A stretch of 64,000 nt of DNA from Cubamyces lactineus (GCA_022376465.1 JACDTU010000016.1:434001-498000), one strand, 5' to 3'; counted from the first letter of the stretch, positions 36,801 to 49,729 are shown. The notes: a model not told the origin generated them from the sequence alone. Translations and numbers: made by a program.

Positions 36801-36858
36801 GTATTGACTCCGCATTGTGCAGGTCTATAGGGATCCGAATGCGACACCCGCAGCATAG
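33836..36858 (+). CDS. BRN1: condensin complex subunit 2 (kleisin, Barren/CAP-H)
   Basis: Eight exons: 33836-34330, 34453-35020, 35072-35611, 35666-35961, 36019-36136, 36195-36472, 36523-36765, 36823-36858. They keep frame throughout and give 857 residues, usual for the family. The kleisin closes the SMC2-SMC4 ring and recruits the HEAT subunits in mitotic chromosome condensation. The N-terminal kleisin signature is clear across the first junction (NFDQWMKMATDN / KINAANSWNFALIDYFHD, then CTLDGCVKIWTSRVDSV). The middle carries the conserved FAPVTRGAGINLPG block and MHFSSKQLVTLFLKP. The C-terminal winged helix that contacts the SMC head is SFCFICLLHLANERGL, about 30 residues before the end. The tail WSLKVYRDPNATPAA is split by the last intron. 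The acidic loops between blocks are normal. No damage seen. Confidence 0.93.
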
Positions 36859-37259
36859 CGATACCCCTCTCTTGCGCTTTCTCTACATATGCGACTTGCC
36901 TCTACTGCATCGTTTTATATTACTTATCACCGTCGACGGTTTCTATTCTCATGATGTTGCCTTATTACTTTGCCCGCTCTTCGATGTATGCGTGTGTATG
37001 CGTGATATAAGTATTGGAAGTTGAACTCGCAGTGAACGACGCATGTATGATATTGGGACGTACAGAGGACCGCGAGGACCGCGAGTGGGTATAGATACAA
37101 AACCTCGAGATACAGATGGACAAAGCAGTGCGTAGGTGCTATTGATACAGCCGAGGGACGGGGAGAGGGATAGCTATTGATACATGAACGAAGAGGGAGA
37201 AGGAGACGAACGGCACGAGACGATGGCCACAGGCGATGTACTCACGACCTCCTCACACC
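36859..37259. other. convergent 3' flanks
   Basis: AT-richer spacer after condensin, including a short CGCGAGGACCGCGAGG repeat near 37,075. No coding signal. Confidence 0.4.
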
Positions 37260-37700
37260 CTAGTAGATCCACCACCGCCTGCGAGTCTTGGGCTCCCATG
37301 CATTGAACAGCTGTTCGTAGCGCTTCTGGGTTCGGGAGCTAAGCTCCATGTACTCGTAGAACGCCTTTGCCGGAAGCTCGAGCATGCCCGCCGTGGGCTC
37401 GCGCACGGCGTCGTCCTCCGGGAGGATGGTGAGGATGTCGCGTGCTGAGATGCGGGCGAGAGGGACGTCGGAAGCGAGGAAGACACGCTCGCCGAAAGGC
37501 GTGTAGGTGTAGACGTCGACCCAACGCTCGCGCTGGTTATGCGTGCGGGCAGCTGCGCGGTACACGAGGGCCGATTAAAACAGGTAAGTCCAGTCATCTA
37601 CTAGCTATGCGTCCGTACCTTGTACGAGCATGACTTGACGCTGGACAACCGCGATGGCAAGAGAGCCGTGTTTCAACATGATCGTGAACGGATACTCGGA
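37260..37700 (-). pseudogene. possible gene 3' part, unidentified, with a defective splice acceptor
   Basis: A 3' exon (about 37,569-37,260) ends with RERWVDVYTYTPFGERVF and ... AWEPKTRRRWWIY before the stop. An upstream coding-like stretch (about 37,700-37,619: YPFTIMLKHGSLAIAVVQRQ) ends in a good GTACGG donor. The expected acceptor between them reads AATCGG rather than AG, and the intervening frame contains stops. So this is either a broken gene or a wrongly joined model. I do not recognise the protein, and no start codon was found. Confidence 0.3.
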
Positions 37701-39653
37701 TGCGGGCGAGAAGGACGAGAATACGATCAGAGAAGTAAAGAGTGTGTGGGTTACGGGCGATAGACTCTGAGGTCGGGCAGCGATGACGGTACACAGGTCT
37801 GACGATGAGGCATTTAACTCCTTGCCAGCATAGACATGCTATTGTTCCGGATCCTACGATAGTAGGGCGCACTGGCACTATAGCGAGCTGCCGCATTGTC
37901 TGCATGTATAGAAATGTTCTACACAGACGTCAGAAACAATAGAGCAGCCTAAGCGGGCTTGTGGACATTGTATACATGGGAGGCGCGAGGTGGCACGAGG
38001 CGGGCGAGACAATAAGGAGAGAGCTTTGGCCACGGCGGTCGACAAACACTCGGCTATACTCGTCGGAAAGTACAACGACTGCCTTTTTCGGCCTAGCGAA
38101 CATACTTGGCCACAGATGATCCGATAAGGAAAGTGTAGTAATCGTCCCTATCGCCGCAGTCTGCTCCTCTTGCCTCTTGTCTTCCTCCACGCCGTCATGG
38201 TAGACCTGCCGCTGTCAGTCAATATCATCGCAAGTGAATACTAATGGGTTATGCGTATAGTCTCAGCGACTACATTGCACTAACATCTTGCCACGGGCAC
38301 ATCGAGAGGAGCACACACGAAGCGTCACAGGCGCGCAACTCAAAGACAAAACGCGAACCTTGCACCACAGCTGTCACGTTGAAGCACCCCCAATCCCAAG
38401 TATGTATACATACACTGTATCTCAAACGTTATAGCAAGCATAGCTTTCTAATACTCTCTCACCAGTATCGCTCAGCAAGTGACGAATGCCTTAGGCGCTG
38501 ATGGTCTGACGTTTCCACTCGTAAGGCTATGATGCTGTAATAGCGCTCGGAGACGAGCCACCGGATGTGACCCCCGGGTCCATGTGGCGATATCTGCATC
38601 GCTCATTCACTGCGCATAAACTCACGGGCCGCTCTGAGTGTGCTCACATAGGATCTCGCGGACCGCATACTACATCTTCTCATGTGCATTTACGGTTTCA
38701 TACTAAGGACGCCCCGAAAACTCACGTCAAGTGCCTGTCAGTGCTATAACCCTGGACACGTCATGGCTCTTCAAGTTGGGGATACTTTGCACCCTGTCTG
38801 TCAGGAATATCGCAGGCATGTCGTACTACTCACCAGCGTGCAGTGGGCGTGCCTAAAGCCAAATATGCGCATGCGCTATGACGAAACCATATACGACTGA
38901 AGCATCAGCTGAAGAACTCCTGAAAAACAACATTGCCAAGCGACAATGATGTTTCGAAGATCATTTGCTCAACAATCTCCCTGACAAGGATGCCAGTGCG
39001 ACACTGCGCCACAAAGCACGAGCGACTCGGAAAACCCCTGGAACGATAGGGTCTTGAGAAAAGCTGCTACGGCAGATCCGCCGAATCAGCTGACCCATGA
39101 CACGTTCTTCCGCAATCTCTCAGGCTCGTCCTTGAACGGTGTCCTTGGCATAGGACGTGAAAAAATGTACCACCGACCATCTTCGATCAAGCCCATGCCT
39201 CTACTGCCCGTTCATCCGACCTTCCGTGCATGACCAGGTACGAAGCCACGTCTATTTGTATTGTATTTTGACGTATGCTCCGAACGGACGGGCGACTTTC
39301 GACGGGCGCTCCGGGCGTGTCGACCCTCATATGTGCACAGTCGGTAGTAGGCTCAGACGTCGATATGATGACGATTCTTAGGCACCGATCGCGTGTACGT
39401 TCCTACCAGTCTATACTTGTCTCGAGGACGCTACAAATTGTCACCAGATATCGTATCAATGCATACCGCGCTCATCCATGATGACCCTAGGATGGCGGAC
39501 TTAGGTTTCTTCCGATCGTGTATAAGCTCTGACCCTTGGCTACAATCGATATACAGATAGGAGCCTAGTACGGCGACATTGAAACTTGGCAGGAGTCTGA
39601 TGCTCACCAGGAAGATAGCGTGGATGGCGGATGAGAAGCAGCCTCCACTTGTA
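37701..39653. other. no gene supported
   Basis: Both strands hold only short frames without recognisable domains; splice-like signals do not chain into a model. Confidence 0.3.
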
Positions 39654-40124
39654 TCATGAAGAGTATGATGCCCGGCTCCGCTTCAGGTTGACATCTTTGT
39701 GCTTCGCCAAGAGCCGCTTAGTAGTCAGCTTGATGACAGAGACGAGTCTCCCTATATAGCTCGAATCCTGCCTTATTCTGCCCTGAAGACCGTCTTGTGA
39801 ATCTTCCGGTGCGTTGATCAAGTGTTGCCATGTTGAGCTTCGGCGACTCGATTCATATGGGTAATCGCACACCCGCCACTGACCTGCGTCATCCAAGCAA
39901 TGACGAGCGCACGTTAGCGTTATTTGGGTCAGTCGTGTGTGCGTTGAATGAAGCGGCAGTCGTGGCGGTGGATAGCGAAGGTCGCGTACACCGTCGGGCT
40001 ACCCCCGGATCACTGAGCCACGCTTCGAAACTTACCTTGTTCATAGAGGAACCACCACGCGGCGATACCGCATCCACCGATCATACTCACGGCCTGTGCG
40101 GACAACGTTGGATCCTTGAAGTCC
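39654..40124 (-). CDS. possible 3' exons of an unidentified gene
   Basis: Two exons can be joined in frame: about 40,124-40,036 (DFKDPTLSAQAVSMIGG, then GCGIAAWWFLYEQ, hydrophobic enough for a membrane helix) and 39,883-39,654 (GQWRVCDYPYESSRRSS ... stop). The 152-base intron has GTAAGT and GCAG ends. Nothing upstream could be assembled to a start codon. A stretch near 40,540-40,420 (ISMGSEEQHSNKAVNITKN) may be another exon. No family recognised. Confidence 0.3.
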
Positions 40125-43100
40125 CTTTGGTATGTGTAAGAAGCTCGTCCTATGATCAGTCTTGCCTCCGACGTTGATGCACGAACGTGCCGGACCGTTT
40201 GATACCAACAATTTCTACACGCGCCGTCGTTGACAGCTATGGAAGACACACATCGGCGATGGGGCTACTTCACTCAGCTGAAGCTTGTGCGTCACCGCCC
40301 AGGAACTCGCAAGCGGACTCCACCGCCGCGTACCCGTGGACACGAGGTTGATAGAAGGTGCACTCTCAGCGACACGAGTGCCAACCCCTCACAGTTGCTG
40401 CTGATCGTTGATCTTCATCTCAATGGAAAAGGTGCGGCGGAAGACGCGGGGAGAAGAATACATTTTCGGGCTTGCATCTGCGCGCCGCCCAGATTCTTGG
40501 TGATGTTGACGGCCTTGTTGGAATGCTGCTCCTCGCTGCCCATGGAAATGCAACCACCCGCGCTCAACAAGTTTTGAGCGCAACGGGGAATATTCAGCGA
40601 GGAGCCCTCAGGGCTTCGAGTTGTCAGTGGACAGATCCCCCAGTGACATGAGATAAACGCCCAGGGGGTTGTGTTCTCTTCCCGGCTATGAGCGCGGACA
40701 TACCTGGCATGACATGCTGCCGATATGCGTTACGTAGTGGGCGCACATGAGTGCGCCCAGTAGTTCAGCAGATATCTTCGAATGAAGTCGGGACGGGCAT
40801 CCCGGCATCGATCGACGGAGTCTGCGATTGCAGCAGCACCTAGCATCACATCAATGGATTCTTCCGCTTCATGGTGTGGACGAACTCGACTTCTTGCGAC
40901 GACCTACCTCCAGTGGTACGTCCGTACATGGAAATTGATCAGCTACCTGTGGAGGACCCGTCGTACACATGTCTTCGCTGCTGGTCCGATGACCCTCGCG
41001 ACTCATATCGGCTAGGGGTTCGTCCCTGGAATCAGCTTTCAGCAAGACTTGTACGGCGTAGCCGAGCCGTTCAATACCCATGATCACTCCTTCTGAGAGT
41101 CGGTGTTGTAGGAGGAGCGCGCGTTTCGAGGCCATTGAACTCTGTGGACTCCGCGCTCAGCTGAGTGACAACTCGCCGACGTCAGATCTACACAGCGATC
41201 GCCGCCGTGGAAATTGGAGACGTCGACACGCGCCGACAAACCAGTCGTTATCATCCCGGGTTCCGAGGCCGTGCGTGCGATAACACTTGCACCGTGTGTA
41301 ATAGCCGCGTACCGGCTGTAAAGGGAGGAGAGACACCGGGCGACGGGAGCCTCCTCGAAGTGGTGGTGGCGTTGGACCTGCTGCAGAATAGCGCTGGCAG
41401 GTGCAGCCTGCGCGTCATCTAGACATTACCAAGGCAGGAGATGGACCATGCATGTATATGAATAGCACGGTCGCCGCGGGTAGGACTGGTAGTACGAGCG
41501 GTAGACGGGGCATAAGAGCGGCGAAGGCGGCGGAACGGAACAGCAGTTAGCGCTGAACTCACTCTGCGCACTCCGCCGACATTGGATGCACTAGCTCCTC
41601 AGACTGCCACTGATCCACCCAAGTAGGAAAGCGCGCCTCCTACGTCTTCTGCTGCCTGCAAACGGCTAACATCTGTACCAGGTCGCCGCCCTCCGATCGA
41701 TGGCGATGTGCTCGTCGGAGCCCGTGCGCGTCGTGCTTGGACGGAATGGTTGACGACCGTTGGATGTGGCATCTTGAGCTCAGGGTCACGTACGTACGAG
41801 CGCCGCATCCCGATGGGAGGAAGACGAAGTGGGAAGATCTGGATCGTGGGTTCTGGGGTGCATGCAGTCAGCTGGATGCTCCCACTGCTGACCGGCAAGC
41901 AGTGCGAACCCTGTATACTGTATCAGACTCTGAAGCTCTGCCTCTGTGCTTCCGGCGGCGCCGTCGACACCGCCGAGCGTGTGCGCGTTCGAGCCGCCGC
42001 AGATTCCGGGTGAGAACATCGGATAAGTCGCGGTGGAGGGTGAGGATGGGAGGAGGAGGCCTTGAGGATGTGCCACTCCTACTGCCGCCGGTGTGGCGGT
42101 CGGTATACTTAGAGTTGGCGAGATCAACCGTCGCCGATGCGGCTCTCCCGCGGCCGCGGCGGCGATGCGACACGCACCTTTCTCTCACGCGCTCGGGCAC
42201 AGGGCACACTTCAGATCGGTGCTGCCCGCCGCGCACAACGGACGGAAGTTCAAGAATTTGACCGGATGGGGGCGCGACTGGTGCAGCATGTTCCAATCTT
42301 ACAGGGTGCCGTGCAGCACACGCACGCACGCCGTTACCCCGAGCCAGGCTACCACCGAAAAGGCAGTCGGCGGAGCAAGGACAAGACGAATGGAGCACTC
42401 TGCACTGCGTCGTGCCTTTCTGGAGAATGTCGCAAAGGCCTTGAGGCGAGGTGGAGGATGTCCTTGAGGCAGGGGTCCTCCACAAAGTCCACCGCCCGTG
42501 GCTGGCCCGCACGTCTTCCGCCAGGGCTTTGATGGAATGGGTACAGCCGTCCGGCGTCTAGCACGATCGATGGTGGACGAGAGGGTCCATGTGAACGGAA
42601 AGCTCGCCAGATTTGTGCACATGTTGCCAGGATGCGATAGATGGCCGGGATTCGGTACGCGATATTCTCTCTACCCGCCTGCGAGACATGAGAGTGAAGC
42701 GCGGAAGCTCCGATGGCCTCGCACTGGTGACTTGGTCGATGTTCCTGTAGAACATACCAATGCGCCTTGCACCGGTCGAGGGCTGTTGCTGTCATCCTCG
42801 GCGGCACGAGGACCTGGAGGCTGAAATCATAACGCTCGCGAAGTCTAAGTCGGGAATGGCGTCGAGCGTCTGTCCGCCACACACAACTTCCGCGCTTGAG
42901 CTTATTTCGCCAAATACATTCATTTTCATCGTATCTTCGTCATCGAGTGGGGGAGTGCGAGCAGTGGTCAGTACAACACGAGCATGAAACACGGATGAGA
43001 TCAGAGCAGTACAGTGGACAGATGGGAAAACATAATGCAAGCAGGGAGATTGCGAGATCAATGGAGGATATACAACAGGCAGGAGCGAGAGATATTGGAT

Positions 43101-43779
43101 GTTGGGGTTTCGTGGTATCATGACGTGGAGGAGGACACACAGAGAGGCGAGCGATCTAAACGTGCGGAATTCAGCAAGCGACAAGTCGCGAGTGAGTTCG
43201 GCTGAAGAGGAAGGGCATAACGGAGACAGACGGGCCATATGGAGAAAATAGCTGAACGGACGGTGCATCGCGCAAAAAGCCAGCGGCAAAGGGTTTATGG
43301 GTAGAGAAACCGAGCCGGAACGAAAAGGTCCATCAGGGGACACAGGACAGGCCCGCGAACGCGACCCTCTCCAGTGCCATGCCCAAATGAGAAGGTTAAG
43401 ATAGATCCAGGTATAGTCCATCAGCACCTGGATCTGAGAGAAATCCTACCCTCGCACGCCCTCCATCTCCCAGGTAGAGTCGGTGCCATCCCCAAAAGGT
43501 CGCGGCGCTCGTCATCGACGATCACCAAAGCGCTGGGCCTTCGAGGCATGCGGTGTACTCCTCCCAGACGACGGCGAGGCATATCCAGAGCAGTAAAGTT
43601 GGAGGCAGTGGTGAAGGAAGGGGGTATCTTTCCACGGAGACAGCGGGCAGGGTGAAGCGCACATGTCCAGAGAGAAGCTTCCGATCGTGCCGGCGCGAGT
43701 GACTGCTCCCGCACATGTGCAGGCACCTAAAGGCGATGACGCGTTTCCCCGCCCAAAGTCGACCAGATGTGGGGACGGC
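40125..43779. other. no gene supported; GC-rich frames on both strands
   Basis: Overlapping long frames occur on both strands at 41,600-42,990, as expected from GC-rich sequence. No conserved motif or consistent exon chain was found. The last ~350 bases are probably the 3' untranslated region of the next gene. Confidence 0.3.
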
Positions 43780-45433
43780 TCAGTGCCGGCGTTGCACGAC
43801 GCGCAGATGGGCCTGCCACGAGCCCATGGAGACGTGCTGGAGACCAACGAGGATCAAGTCCTCCAGGCAGATGGCGTTCCTGCCCACGCGCCATTTGGCC
43901 TGACTCGGGTCTTCAAGCTCACGATTCTCCATGTCCTGAAAGGCCATAAGCGTTCGCCCTTCGTGAAGACGGCTAATAGCCTACCTCGATAAAACGCTTG
44001 ACAGTTTTGGCCACGTTTTTGGCCAACTTCGCGCGCGTCACCGGCTGAGGGGGACTACGAAAGTCGCGAGTCGGGATTTGCCTGCTCCACGGCGGGTATC
44101 CGGGCCACTGTTTCGCGTGCAGATCAGCATCCAAGACTCAAAGCGTGACACGATGCAAGAGATAGATGCAAGGCAGTAGAGACGCAAAGAACAGCAGAGA
44201 GCAGCAGTCAAAGTAGACATACGTTGAGCCTGATAGAAACAGACGGTCCACGACCTTCAAACATGGGATCGTCGCGTCCCTCAAGCTTCACGAAACGGCT
44301 GCTGAAGGCGTCCTTGAGGGGAATGCCCAATCCTCGGGGCGAATGAATCCAAAAGAAGATTGGTTCTTCGAGGTCGACCTGCTCTACGTAGCGACGGCGG
44401 TCGCTCTGAGTGTGTGGCTTGTAGTCGGGCTGCGGGATAGGTTCGCTCGGGAACGGGTACCCAATAGCGTAGCTGTAGTCAAGCACGCGTTGCACAACGT
44501 GCTCTTGTTGGGCTGCTTGCACGGGAAGGGGGCTTTGCTCCTCCTAGTTAAAGCAAATTGTAAATGAGGAGTTCAACGATTGACGAGGGTACGGACGTGA
44601 AGTCGTACCTTGAATGTAAGCGCCGTCGGCGAGATAGAGCCGCCGGTGGGGGTCAAAGGCGAGTGAGAGGAGCGATGGATGTGAGGTGTGGGAAAGTACA
44701 AGTTGTTGTACGGGCTGTGAGGTGTGTAGGGAGGCATGGAACCGATGCTGGAGGGGCTTGAGGCCATGTAAGATGAGTGGGCGGGGGTGAGAAGCGCCGA
44801 GGGGGACGCGTCGGCGGGGGAGCGCTGGAGGCGCAGTGGGGAGCGCGGGTCTTCAGCTGGAGGGAACTCTGGAAGCGACTCTGTGAAGATACGAATCGGA
44901 GGATGCTCGAGTCGGGTCGCGGTAACAGGCGTTTGTGGGGTAGCTGGGACGGAGGGCGCGAAGTAGATGTGGCCATGACCAGGAGGGCTGTAGTACGAGT
45001 CGTGAGGACGGGTTTCGAAACTCTCGGAGAGGGCGGAGGGCGCGCCGATGAGCCCGAGGGAGTTGGAGGAGTACTGGGGAGACGGCGGCCACGGTCCCTG
45101 AGAGGAAGCGAAGTCGACGTTTCCAAGAGCGGTCGAGGAATCTGCGAGCGTGTAGTCTTCGGAGTAGCCTGAAGAGTATAACGGCTGCGAAGAGAGATAG
45201 ATATGAGCATAAGACCGATGCAGTACTGGAGAAGGACTTGCATCATAGATGTTGTCGAGGCCGAGGGAATTGTGGAGAGGGTATGAGTCAAAGGAGGAGA
45301 GGTTAGTGAGATCATCTTCTTGGGAACTGATGTGCATGGGATGGTTGCGGGAAGGCCTGTAGCAGGTGAGGGTTAACTGGGAAGGGCGGTTGGAGGTGGA
45401 GCGGACGTACTCGGGAGAGGGAGGAGAGGACAT
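43780..45433 (-). CDS. conserved basidiomycete protein of unknown function
   Basis: Four exons (minus): 45433-44609, 44543-44223, 44107-43985, 43935-43780, all GT-AG and in frame, give 474 residues. The first ~275 residues are Ser/Pro/Tyr-rich and probably disordered. The conserved part follows: EEPIFFWIHSPRGLGIPL, KLEGRDDPMFEGRGPSVSIR, then WPGYPPWSRQIPTRDFRSPP, AKLAKNVAKTVKRFIEDM and AICLEDLILVGLQHVSMGS. I remember this C-terminal block as a frequent, unannotated domain in agaricomycete genomes, with a disordered serine-rich N terminus. No enzymatic motif is visible. The start (MSSPPSPEYV) is chosen over an upstream in-frame ATG at 45,772 because that extension lies across a TATA box and is of non-conserved composition. 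A regulatory or DNA-binding role would be speculation. Confidence 0.8.
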
Positions 45434-45654
45434 GGCTGTAGACGGAACGGTGGCGACGAGCGAGAGGGCGAGAGGGGGGAGGGGGGCGAGGGCGAGGGCG
45501 AGGGATGTCGAGGGGAGGGGAGAGTAGAGGTATTTGACTGAGCGATGTAGGCGCTTGCGAATATGCTCAATAGGAAAGTAGAAGAAGGCACCGCCTCGAG
45601 CTGCAGCTGCTGCTGGTGCTCTCCAAACGTCGGCAGTGGGGGAAATCGCATGCT

Positions 45655-45680
45655 GAGCGGCGCCTTTATATCCTGGATGA
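45655..45680 (-). promoter_or_regulatory. TATA box of the unknown-function gene
   Basis: GGATATAAAGGC on the minus strand at about 45,662-45,673, about 235 bases before the start at 45,433. Confidence 0.45.
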
Positions 45681-47079
45681 CAACGCGGCGGCCCGGATAG
45701 ATGAGCAAGCGTGCAGAAAAAGTCCCCAGAGGGAGACGAGGAAAGTGGAAAGTGGGCAAAGGGACAGGGCAAGCGGCGAGCGGCTGGACTAGGACTAGGG
45801 TTGGAACGAAAGAGCGTATTTGGGTAGGGTTAGGATATTTTCCGATGAACACAGCTCACCGGAACGGGGAACGAGGGCTGCGTTGGGCGACTGGCACGGG
45901 GGTGTGTTAGTTGAGAAGTGACTCGCAGGGCAGACGAGGCAGTCCTCCGGTCCCGCATAGGCCTACGCGCCCATGTCCACGCTCACTCACGCTCACGTTC
46001 GCTGCAATGTCACGGGCACGCACCTACGCACGCAGGCTGACTCGGACTGTTCCGCGAATGTCCCAAAGCTAGGAATGGCTCTCAATCGCGCCAGAAAAGA
46101 AGACACGAGCAGACCGCACAAGTACTACATTCATCGTGCCCAGATGCAGATCTCGTCTCGCAATCGCTGCATGACGGAGCGAGCGGAGATAGGGAGAGCA
46201 CATCGAATAAGCGGCGACAGTGTCTAGAGAAACGGCCGACGGAGCCACGGGAGACAATAGGTCACAAGCTGTACTGTCTAGCTAGCACACTACAGATAAC
46301 GTCCCGCAGGCATATCGCGTTAGGTGGAGAGTTTCTGTCTTGGCTGTGTCACGCCAAAGCAACAGACGACGGAGCGCAGCAAGCCGAGTTTACGAGGAAG
46401 GTCGGGGGACAGAAACGAGATGTGGGGAGCACATGGGAATGGGATAGCGTAGGGATGATTGGAAGCGACATCGGGGACCCAAGGACGAGGGCATGTGTAT
46501 CGATTTGAACGGGCAAAGCGTCGGATGTGTAGAGGCAAAGAGGAGACGAGAACCCTGAGCTGTCTGGGGGATGCAAAGCCGGGAGAAGAAACTCCGTCTG
46601 AGAGGTCGGAGATGGTATCGCGCAGATGCGGCGACGAGGCAAAGGACAGAGTCGGAAGTGCAAGCCAAGGTATCTGTGACCGTCTACGGCGTGTTGGAGG
46701 AGTGGACGACGGCGAAAGTGGTGGTTGCCACTGCCAGCCGAGCAAACGCGGGCAGTCGCTCCTCCCCGAAACGGCAGTTGTGTAACCGGCGGGCGGTATC
46801 AAGCATCGTCCTCTCCTCGTATGCCAAGTTCGCAATTTGCCACAACTTTTCAGCACACGTCGGAGCGATAGTCGACAGCTGAACCGTATACGACCGTCGC
46901 CTGAGACGGGTCATCTGCAATGCACGGCGAGCACGACGCCAACTGCAGGCGGAAGGCGTCCACGTGGCCACAAGCGCCGTACGCGAGCGTCGAGGGCACG
47001 GTGAACACAAGCATCACGCTGACGCCCTTCCCGTCCCACTCGTCCATCGCACTCCGCCGTCCTCTGCCTCACTCGCGTC
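45681..47079. other. divergent intergenic region, no gene supported
   Basis: About 1.4 kb between the unknown gene (-) and LEO1 (+). Frames of 100-180 codons exist (46,320-46,856 minus) but show no motif. Confidence 0.35.
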
Positions 47080-49111
47080 ATGTCCTCTCTAGCTGGCGCC
47101 CTTGCATCTCCTCAGCGCTCTCAGTTATCCTCCCCAGCGCGTTCAGCCGCCTCTCCAAAAGCAGAGGATGCCGAGATGGACAACTTGGACGACTTACAGC
47201 CGCCCTTCGCGTCCCAGGACGCTATCCCCGTAGACGACAAGAAAGAAGACGACGAGCAGGAGCTCAACGACCTTTTTGGTGAAGATGAAGACGTCAACAT
47301 GGTCGAGCACGAGTACGTTCTGCCCCACCTGTGAATTCCAAATTATCCCTCATTCGGTTCCTACTACACCTGCCTCAGCAGGCCTGCCTCTTCCGTCGCC
47401 TCTGAACACGCGGACCACGATGACGGCTTATCCTCTCCGGAGAGGCGCCACAGGGAACAACTGGAATATGCCGAGGAAGAAGAACCAGAACAGGTCATGG
47501 AACAGCGACTCGAAGCCGACGTCGCCATCCCCAACATCCCCGTGCCGAGGAGCTCGGATGGCAGCGTAAGTACACTATACACTCATACGCCCTTGCACCC
47601 GCACCACGCGCACAAACGCTATACCTCAATCGTATGTCCCGAAAGTCGTACCGCTCACACTCTTGTCCCCTTGCCCGCGTGTATAGTACTGGGTAATTCG
47701 CATGCCCAATTTCATCAAGGTCGACTCTAAGCCGTTCCATCCTGACACATACGTCGGACCGGACGAGGACGAAGAGGGCCAGCAGTCCGAATCGCTGCGC
47801 GAAAAGAGCATGTCAGTCAAGCTCAAAGTAGAGAACACTGTACGCTGGCGCTGGGGACGAGACCAGCATGGCCAGGACGTGAGTGCGCTATTTCCCGATA
47901 GGTGTAATCTGTCTGTGTGTCCTGACTGCTCCTATCCCATATTGCCTTTCTGCCGTCACGCTTCCCTTTCCCCTTCCATCTAACTCCCTTTCCTCTACCT
48001 GTCCGGCGTCTTGCGGACTTGTCGTGCATATGCCGTTTCTTGTCGGCTTCTTCCTGTTACGCAGCGGCGACAATCGAATAGCCGTATTGTGCGCTGGTCA
48101 GATGGCTCCCTCAGCCTCCAACTCGGGAAAGAGCTATTCGACATTACCCAATCCATTGACACCTCAGGCGCAGTCCCGCGGCAGGCTCTCGGAGGTTCTC
48201 AGCCGCCCGCCCTTTCTCAATCGCAATCGCAGTCCCAGTCCCAACCCGGCGGCACCCACGCCCAGGGCCTCACCTACCTCGTCGCCCAGCACAAGCGTGC
48301 CGAGATCCTCCAGTGCGAAGCCGTCATCACCGGCTACATGAGCCTCCGCCCGACAGGTATGCAATCCGAGACGCATCGCATGCTCGTGCGTGCCGTGGGC
48401 CAGAAGCACACTCGCGTCGCGCGCCTCCGCATGGCGCCCGAGCCCACCACTGACCCCGAGCGCGAGCGGCTCGAGCTCGAGAAAGCCGCTGCCCGTAAGC
48501 CCCGCAAGTCCCGCGGCGGCTACGGCGGAGAAGACGATGGGCTCGGTCCCGCGCGCAGGCGGCGCTCGAGCTACGCCCGCAAGCGCACGAGCGACGATAT
48601 GTGGTCGGACGATGACGATGATGACGTCGGCTTTGTCCGGGGCGGGTCAGAGGACGAGTACGGGGTTGATGACCGCAAAGGAAAACGCCGCAAGTCGGGC
48701 GAGGAGAACGCGCGCAAGGGTCCCGGTGAATACCTCACTGACGATTTCCTTGTTGCCGACACGGACGAGGACGAGGACTTTGCGGAGGAAGACACCGGGC
48801 GCCGGAAGCGGAAGCGCTCCGCTCGGACAGAAGAGGACGAGGCCGAGGAGGATGACCTTGAGCGCCTGGAGGCCAAAATCTCGCAGAATGAGGCGGCCGA
48901 ACGCAAGCGGCGACAAAAGGAAGAAGCGCCAGGAGGCGGGGAAGGAGGGATCGAGAGAAGTGTGGGTGCAAGCGCCGCGGACGAAGACGCAATGGATGTC
49001 GAGAGCGAAGAGGAAGAAGACGACGATTTCGCACTGCGCCGCTCCCGGGCGTCATCCGGCCCACGCAAGCGGCGTGCTATCGGACTGGACGAGGAAGAAG
49101 AGGAGGAATAG
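47080..49111 (+). CDS. LEO1: RNA polymerase-associated protein LEO1 (Paf1 complex)
   Basis: Four exons (47080-47312, 47379-47565, 47687-47878, 48065-49111) give 552 residues in one frame. Leo1 is a subunit of the Paf1 complex, which travels with RNA polymerase II and supports elongation and histone modification. The Leo1 domain starts at exon 3 with YWVIRMPNFIKVDSKPFHPD and continues across the next junction (VRWRWGRDQHGQD / RQSNSRIVRWSDGSLSLQLG), then THRMLVRAVGQKHTRVARL. The N-terminal ~75 residues and the last ~200 residues are strongly acidic with KR clusters, as in other Leo1 proteins. A short Gln/Ser repeat (QSQSQSQSQ) lies in the domain loop. The last ~155 coding bases are duplicated at 50,924. 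The first exon ATG at 47,080 is the only in-frame choice upstream of the acidic region. Confidence 0.93.
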
Positions 49112-49729
49112 ATATCGATTTCTGACTTCAATACTGGACCATGTCGTGCGCGCTCTGATGTATTACTACAGCCCCAATGAATTGGACCACCTATCAGTAG
49201 CTCTTCGCCCTCTGAAGAGTGTAATCCTGCATCGAGAGGGAAAGGCTGCGCTAGAACGACCCCTTCGGATTCAGATGTTGGGTAAGCATTAGCTGTCAGA
49301 ATGTACTAACGTAGACAACATTGATAAAAACCTCAGTTACAGGTGTGTCGGGCCCCTTGGATGCGTGCGCATCCAGGAAGTTCCCATCAGATAGAAGTGG
49401 AAGCTCCGTGACAAGAGGGTAGACCTTACAGTACTTGGTAAGTGTCCATGCCCAGACATGGCAACCAGTACCCTTCGTTTGCAGAATAGCACTCTACGTG
49501 GATGTACTCAAGGCTCTGGGCATGACATAGAGTCAACCCCCGCTCGATGGTGGTTGGATAACTTCTAATCTGTGCAAGTTGAATTGCAAGAAACGGAGCA
49601 CCATATCGGTACAATCGACACTGCGACACTACACTTACACGAGTCTCTGCCCTCTAACACCAGGAGATCAAAGCCTCGTTACGCACCCACTCTAGGAAAT
49701 AGAACTCCGGGTGCTGACCAAATCCCTCA
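49112..49729. other. LEO1 3' flank and spacer
   Basis: Bases up to about 49,195 have a second copy near 51,178. Beyond this nothing is recognised. Confidence 0.4.

Noticed and set aside
41600..42990. Long overlapping open frames on both strands, up to 214 codons
   Set aside because: GC-rich sequence gives such frames by chance. No motif, no consistent splice chain, and opposite strands are equally open.
45434..45772. Upstream in-frame extension of the unknown-function gene to 45,772
   Set aside because: It crosses a TATA box and repetitive low-complexity sequence, and the ATG at 45,433 starts the serine-rich region more naturally.
48390..49292. 300-codon frame overlapping LEO1 in another phase
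   Set aside because: It is the shadow of the LEO1 last exon, which has clear family motifs.
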